This document shows, in pieces, positions 7,459 to 10,270 of a stretch of 10,270 nucleotides of DNA. Each line of letters opens with the position of its first letter. Within the stretch, counting starts at the first letter, position 1. The position numbers and the translations under genes are program-made. The stretch comes from Armatimonadota bacterium. GTDB lineage: Bacteria; Armatimonadota; Zipacnadia; Zipacnadales; UBA11051. Location: contig DPJP01000423.1 in the NCBI GenBank assembly GCA_003542955.1, forward strand, positions 23,086 to 33,355. Direction: 5' to 3'. Under the pieces are notes generated by a model. The model was not told where the DNA came from. It did no database searches and saw only the letters and a list, made by a program, of their open reading frames with translations.

Positions 7459-7624
7459 AACCGCGGATGACGCCGATAGCGCGGATGGACGGCAGAGGCC
7501 AATGGCAAACGGCCACCAGTCGCGTGACGCTGCAACCGCGTCCGCGCGAATGAAGCAAATGAACGGCACTATGGTGGTGCCCGCCGTCTGCCTCTCATCC
7601 GCGCCATCCGCGTCATCCGCGGTT
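7459..7624. repeat. Imperfect foldback (inverted repeat) with 9-nt periodic arms
   Basis: The left arm 7459-7487 and the right arm 7596-7624 are reverse complements over 29 nt with two mismatches (7474 and 7478 in the left arm). Each arm is AACC followed by three 9-nt units of the form CGCGGATGR. The left arm reads CGCGGATGA, CGCCGATAG, CGCGGATGG from 7462. Weaker similarity (GGCAGA blocks) continues inward on both sides. The 108-nt interior has a small ggcac/gtgcc hairpin at 7565-7581. It could form a long stem in either transcript and so serve as a two-way RNA end between convergent genes, or be a non-autonomous mobile or REP-like element. No target-site duplication or transposase was seen. 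Confidence 0.75.
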
Positions 7625-7660
7625 GGACATGCCGTACGTACTGCAGCGACCCCGGAGGCC

Positions 7661-9139
7661 TCAGTCAGTCACGCCGGGGATCGCGCGCTCGCTCTGCCCC
7701 AGGTTGCAGCCGGCATCAATCAGGCGCCGCTGAAGCTCGATACGGTCCACCTTGCGCGGGGCGATGTCGTGCTTGAGCGAGAGCACCATCGCATGGCCGG
7801 CGGCCTCCCCCATCGCGTTGCAGCACATCACCAGCCGCGTGGCCGATTGGCCGGGGAAGTCTGCCGACAGGCAGCGTCCCGCGACCAGCAGGTTCTCAAC
7901 CTTCTGCGGCACCAGGCAGCGGTACGGGACATCATAGTGGGTCTTCTGGCGCTCATCCTGCAGCTCCTCACCGGTGCGGCCCAGGTAGTCGCTCAACGCG
8001 TCCGGGCCACCGGGGGGGAATGAGGAGGAGCCGTAGCCATCCAGACCGGCGGTAATGTAGCGCGTCTCGCCGTCGATCACCGTCTCGAACCACTTCTGGT
8101 TGCCCGGCCCCGTGGGGTTGTGGACATCGAAGCCGCGCCAGGTGATAGTGATCACGTCATCGAACTTGGCGCGCCGCGCGACATCGAAGCCGGTGAGCGT
8201 GTACTCCCCGAGCACCCGGCGTGAATCGCGCACCCCCAGCAGCGGCGCGGTGTCGATGAGCCACGACTTCCCGAAGCCCGGCACGTACGTGCGGATGAAC
8301 TTCCAGAGGATGTCACACTGCTCGCGGCCCTCGAGATACATGCGCGTGAGGTCGCGGACCTCGAGCGGCTTGCAGTGGCGCGAGTGGGCAAAGCAGATGC
8401 TCACTTCGTCCATCCCACAGTGCTCGGGACGGCCGGGGACGTGCGTCATCCAGTTGAGGTGATTGTCGATCGGGTACGGCAGGTCACCCGCCTGCAGCCC
8501 CTGCTCGATGAGCGCCTCCCAGCGTGGATCGTTGGCCTTGCACTCGCTGTTCTGGTACGCGTCCCAATCCACCCCGCCGAGGCGGAACTCCAGCGAGCAG
8601 CCCTGCACGTAGCCGTCCGACTCCCGCCCGACGCTGTACTCGCAGCCGGCATAGTATGCCGCATCGGCATCGCCGGAGCAGTCGATCACACGCTTGCCCA
8701 GGATTGCCTGCCGACCGGACTTGGACTCGATCACCACACCGCAGATGGCGTTGCCGCGCATAACCGCGTCGACAACAGAGGTGACGAAGAGGATGTCGCA
8801 CCCGGCGCCGCGCACCATGCGGTCAAGCACCAGCTTGTGTTTCTCCGGGTCGCTGTTGCGGTGCCAGTGGCCGTCGACGGCCTCCAGCTCGCGGATCATC
8901 TCCTCCCCGATGCCGGAGCGGTAGTCCAGCGGGATGTTGACCAGCCCCATGGTGGCCAGACCGCCGAGGCCGGAGGTCTGCTCGATGACGAGTGTCCTGG
9001 CGCCACCGCGCGCCGCCGCAATGGCGGCACCCACCCCCGCGATGCCGCCGCCTGCAACGATTACGTCATACTCGGATTCGACGGGCAGAACTCGCTGTGG
9101 CTCGACTATGCCGTCTTCTTCACGCCTGTACTCGAGCAT
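7661..9139 (-). CDS. FAD-dependent oxidoreductase (FAD_oxidored-type flavoprotein)
   Basis: The protein has 492 residues from the chosen start. It has an N-terminal dinucleotide fold (DVIVAGGGIAGVGAA, residues 25-39, with acidic E53 ending strand 2). A second FAD contact motif is VIDCSGDADAAYYAG (151-165). The family-typical VRDSRRVLGEY segment is at 303-313, and the C-terminal FAD motif NLLVAGRCLSADFPG lies at 416-430. This matches the large family of uncharacterised FAD-dependent oxidoreductases common in Planctomycetota, Armatimonadota and similar groups. The substrate is unknown. No signal peptide or Tat motif was seen, so it should be cytoplasmic. The ATG at 9139 was chosen because AAAGGAG lies 7 nt upstream; an in-frame ATG at 9178 would add 13 residues but overlaps the ferredoxin stop and lacks such a site. 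It is the last gene of an operon with the ferredoxin (38 nt upstream) and the IclR regulator, which suggests regulated catabolic redox chemistry with the ferredoxin as electron partner. Confidence 0.88.
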   Translation of the reverse strand: MLEYRREEDGIVEPQRVLPVESEYDVIVAGGGIAGVGAAIAAARGGARTLVIEQTSGLGGLATMGLVNIPLDYRSGIGEEMIRELEAVDGHWHRNSDPEKHKLVLDRMVRGAGCDILFVTSVVDAVMRGNAICGVVIESKSGRQAILGKRVIDCSGDADAAYYAGCEYSVGRESDGYVQGCSLEFRLGGVDWDAYQNSECKANDPRWEALIEQGLQAGDLPYPIDNHLNWMTHVPGRPEHCGMDEVSICFAHSRHCKPLEVRDLTRMYLEGREQCDILWKFIRTYVPGFGKSWLIDTAPLLGVRDSRRVLGEYTLTGFDVARRAKFDDVITITWRGFDVHNPTGPGNQKWFETVIDGETRYITAGLDGYGSSSFPPGGPDALSDYLGRTGEELQDERQKTHYDVPYRCLVPQKVENLLVAGRCLSADFPGQSATRLVMCCNAMGEAAGHAMVLSLKHDIAPRKVDRIELQRRLIDAGCNLGQSERAIPGVTD

Positions 9140-9146
9140 CTCAGGT

Positions 9147-9153
9147 CTCCTTT
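9147..9153 (-). promoter_or_regulatory. Strong Shine-Dalgarno fixing the FAD oxidoreductase start
   Basis: On the minus strand AAAGGAG lies 7 nt before the ATG at 9139. It is the best ribosome binding site in the window and argues against the longer 505-residue reading that starts at 9178. Confidence 0.75.
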
Positions 9154-9177
9154 GTACGTGCTGGAAGCTCTCCCACA

Positions 9178-9369
9178 CTACGCCGGTGTGATGATGCGCT
9201 TCTCAATCGCCTCGGATGCGCAGTTGTCGTAGCAGCATCCGCAGCCGGTGCATTTGTTGGGGTCGATGTGCGCGCCATCCCTGTCCACGGTGATCGCGCC
9301 CACCTGACACTCATGTGCACACCATCCGCATTTGGTACACCCGCGCGTAACTGCATATACGGTCTTCAT
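9178..9369 (-). CDS. Small 2x[4Fe-4S] ferredoxin-type protein
   Basis: The protein has 63 residues with two complete cluster motifs of the form CxxCxxCxxxC. The first is CTKCGWCAHEC (C11, C14, C17, C21) and the second CTGCGCCYDNC (C40, C43, C46, C50). This is the bacterial-type ferredoxin fold, carrying electrons in the cytoplasm. Two points differ from the common form. The Pro that usually follows the fourth Cys is missing in both motifs (Gln22 and Ala51), and an extra Cys45 sits inside the second. The ATG at 9369 is preceded by AGGGA at 9376-9380 with 6 nt spacing, inside the 13-nt gap after the regulator. It lies between regulator and flavoenzyme genes, so it is most likely the electron partner of the FAD oxidoreductase. 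Confidence 0.88.
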   Translation of the reverse strand: MKTVYAVTRGCTKCGWCAHECQVGAITVDRDGAHIDPNKCTGCGCCYDNCASEAIEKRIITPA

Positions 9370-9375
9370 CGCTCA

Positions 9376-9380
9376 TCCCT
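9376..9380 (-). promoter_or_regulatory. Shine-Dalgarno of the ferredoxin gene
   Basis: AGGGA on the minus strand, 6 nt before the ATG at 9369, fits in the 13-nt space between the regulator stop and the ferredoxin start. Such tight packing supports one polycistronic mRNA. Confidence 0.5.
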
Positions 9381-9382
9381 GT

Positions 9383-10159
9383 CTATGCCTCGGCGGGCGG
9401 GGCCACGCGCCCCTCGCCCAGCCGCAGTCGGAGGTCCTCGGAGAACTGCTTTGCCGTCGCCCGGAGCGCCTGACTGTGGCCCCGGCTTCCGGCGGTGGTG
9501 GTCACAGCGCCGATGGCGCTGCCGATGGCGGCCCAGATGCGGCCGTCGGGGCCATGGATCGGCACGGCGACCGCCTGCGTGTGGCCATCGCCCGAGAGCG
9601 CGACCGCCACACCCGTATTCCTGATGGCCGCGAGCTGCTCGGCGAGTGCATCCGCGTCCGCGGCCTCCGGCCAGCGCTCCCCGGGCAAGCCGTAGTACTC
9701 CAGCGCCCGCTCGCGATCGGCCTCATCGGCGGAGGCCAATAGCATACGCCCGGTCGCGGTTGTGTAGAGGTCCACGCGGCGCTCTGAGCTGTCATCAAGC
9801 ACGGGGCCGGCGTCGACGCTGGCCTTCGCCAGCTTGTGCCTCTGCCCCGCCTCGAGCGTCGCCACGGTCACCGTGGCGCGCAGCGAGCCCGCAAGCACGA
9901 GCGCGTGCTTCTCTGCCAGTTCGCGCAGCACCATCCGCCGCAGACGGCGTTGGGCAAGCTCCAGCAGCTCGTGGCCGAGACGGTAGCGCCCATCAGGTGT
10001 CTTCTCCGCGTAGCCGATCTCGACGAGCGTCTGCAGCAGATGGGCGACGGTGGTCTTGTTGAGCCCCGTGCCCTGCCAGACCTCGGTAAACGAGACGGCA
10101 TCGGCGTCGCCGAGGACGTTGAGAACAGCAGCAGCTTTGCCGACTGACTGGATCAGCAT
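9383..10159 (-). CDS. IclR-family transcriptional regulator
   Basis: The protein has 258 residues, close to the family's usual ~250. The N-terminal winged helix-turn-helix covers about residues 1-65: SVGKAAAVLNVL opens it, GLNKTTVAHLLQTL is the recognition helix region and DGRYRLGHELLEL the wing. A linker helix is followed by the IclR effector-binding domain (about 85-245), recognised by LYTTATGRMLLAS, LAAIRNTGVAVA and AVAVPIHGPDGRIWAAIG. IclR proteins bind small organic acids or related metabolites and repress or activate nearby catabolic genes. Here the probable targets are its own operon partners, the ferredoxin and FAD oxidoreductase. The ATG at 10159 was chosen because it fits the family's usual N-terminus and because a promoter lies directly upstream. 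Longer in-frame starts up to 10261 would begin upstream of that promoter. No clear Shine-Dalgarno precedes the ATG. Confidence 0.92.
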   Translation of the reverse strand: MLIQSVGKAAAVLNVLGDADAVSFTEVWQGTGLNKTTVAHLLQTLVEIGYAEKTPDGRYRLGHELLELAQRRLRRMVLRELAEKHALVLAGSLRATVTVATLEAGQRHKLAKASVDAGPVLDDSSERRVDLYTTATGRMLLASADEADRERALEYYGLPGERWPEAADADALAEQLAAIRNTGVAVALSGDGHTQAVAVPIHGPDGRIWAAIGSAIGAVTTTAGSRGHSQALRATAKQFSEDLRLRLGEGRVAPPAEA

Positions 10160-10165
10160 GGGTTC

Positions 10166-10194
10166 ACTATATGCACCTGGGTTGAGAATAGCAA
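10166..10194 (-). promoter_or_regulatory. Sigma70-like promoter of the IclR-ferredoxin-FAD oxidoreductase operon
   Basis: On the minus strand a -35 box TTGCTA (10189-10194; 4 of 6 consensus positions) and a -10 box TATAGT (10166-10171; 5 of 6) are separated by exactly 17 nt. Only 6 nt (GAACCC) separate the -10 box from the ATG at 10159. The start point would therefore fall at or next to the start codon, suggesting leaderless translation, in line with the missing Shine-Dalgarno. The boxes lie inside the inverted repeat at 10171-10207. Confidence 0.6.
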
Positions 10195-10207
10195 AACTCA
10201 GGTGCAT
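10171..10207. promoter_or_regulatory. Inverted repeat overlapping the operon promoter, probable regulator operator
   Basis: Arms 10171-10183 (ATGCACCTGGGTT) and 10195-10207 (AACTCAGGTGCAT) are inverted repeats matching at 12 of 13 positions. The outer nine bases match perfectly (ATGCACCTG / CAGGTGCAT). The 11-nt spacer holds most of the -35 box and the left arm covers the edge of the -10 box, so a bound protein would block RNA polymerase. IclR regulators commonly control their own genes through palindromes, so the neighbouring IclR protein is the obvious candidate. Arm centres are 24 nt apart, which suggests two dimers or one tetramer, but that is inference. Confidence 0.65.
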
Positions 10208-10270
10208 GGTACTGCTGTGGAGGTGCGATGTCAAGAGGGACGGCAGGATGTGTAAGCGCAACGTGATAAT
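10208..10270. other. Upstream region with no supportable feature
   Basis: These 63 nt extend to the window edge. A + strand frame from an ATG at 10206 stays open to the edge, and a 12-codon frame with GGAGG before it starts at 10228. Neither has enough length or similarity to be called a gene. Confidence 0.4.

Larger units (their letters stand above)
7389..7660. other. Non-coding gap between convergent genes, rich in 9-nt repeats
   Basis: These 272 nt separate the stop codons of the EEP gene and the FAD oxidoreductase gene, which face each other. Reading frames crossing it translate into low-complexity Ser/Ala/Arg or Val/Phe/Arg runs caused by the repeats, and I do not accept any as a gene. 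It holds a short ACGGAA-type direct array and a long imperfect foldback, listed separately. The heptamer AACGGCA also recurs (about 7394, 7450 and 7562). No promoter or T-tract terminator was found. Confidence 0.7.

Noticed and set aside
7211..7558. Minus-strand frame with FAVVSVCSVYSVV-like repeats
   Set aside because: The repeats come from translating the non-coding ACGGAA array, and the frame runs antisense into the EEP gene. Such frames are a known source of spurious protein predictions.
7650..7679. CCCCGG/CCGGGG inverted repeat as a terminator of the FAD oxidoreductase operon
   Set aside because: It overlaps the stop codon and last codons, has an 18-nt loop and is not followed by a T-tract.
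7232..8023. A 263-codon + strand frame from inside the EEP gene across the repeat gap
   Set aside because: It overlaps the EEP gene out of frame, then the repeat region, then the antisense of the FAD oxidoreductase; no motif supports it.
8375..9232. A 285-codon + strand frame opposite the FAD oxidoreductase
   Set aside because: The minus strand frame carries clear FAD motifs and a strong Shine-Dalgarno; the + strand reading is low-complexity and shows no family motif.
10182..10210. Possible divergent + strand promoter (TTGAGA, 17 nt, CATGGT)
   Set aside because: The -35 box is good but the -10 box matches only 3 of 6 positions, and no divergent gene is visible in the remaining bases.
10206..10270. 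Start of a divergent gene (ATG at 10206, open to the edge) or a 12-codon leader peptide at 10228
   Set aside because: Too short to judge. The first has no ribosome binding site and the second has one by possible chance with only 12 codons.

Overview
The window is high-GC DNA (roughly 60-65% by eye) from a bacterium. It carries large secreted lectin-like/jelly-roll proteins, an orphan FAD-dependent oxidoreductase of the FAD_oxidored type, and intergenic 9-nt periodic repeats. This combination is typical of environmental lineages such as Armatimonadota, Planctomycetota or Hydrogenedentota. The assignment is an inference from gene content; no marker gene is present.

Left part (2-7388, all + strand). 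A gene entering from the left edge encodes tandem concanavalin-like beta-sandwich repeats. After 41 nt comes a 1400-residue exported protein: signal peptide, TPRs, one lectin-like domain, then three copies of a ~375-residue supermodule (jelly-roll, Fn3-like, Ig-like), the last one shortened. After 38 nt follows an unrecognised four-helix membrane protein. After a further 120 nt, which contain a strong GC hairpin, comes a membrane-anchored endonuclease/exonuclease/phosphatase (EEP) protein. Same strand and short gaps make co-transcription of at least the first three plausible. The two large proteins look like cell-surface or secreted carbohydrate- or protein-binding factors, not enzymes.

Middle (7389-7660). 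This 272-nt gap separates convergent genes and holds no credible gene. It contains a short 9-nt direct-repeat array and an imperfect foldback with 29-nt arms (27 of 29 positions match), each arm built from three 9-nt units.

Right part (7661-10207, all - strand). A compact operon runs right to left: IclR-family regulator, 13-nt gap, 2x[4Fe-4S] ferredoxin, 38-nt gap, FAD-dependent oxidoreductase. The regulator start is preceded by a good sigma70-like promoter (17-nt spacer) bracketed by a 13-nt inverted repeat. This suggests self-regulation at an IclR operator, and the spacing suggests a leaderless or nearly leaderless mRNA. The operon reads as a regulated redox module: the ferredoxin would take or supply electrons for the flavoenzyme, and the regulator would sense the substrate. 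The substrate cannot be told from the sequence.

The last 63 nt hold nothing supportable. No defence system, CRISPR array, RNA gene, transposase or prophage gene was seen.
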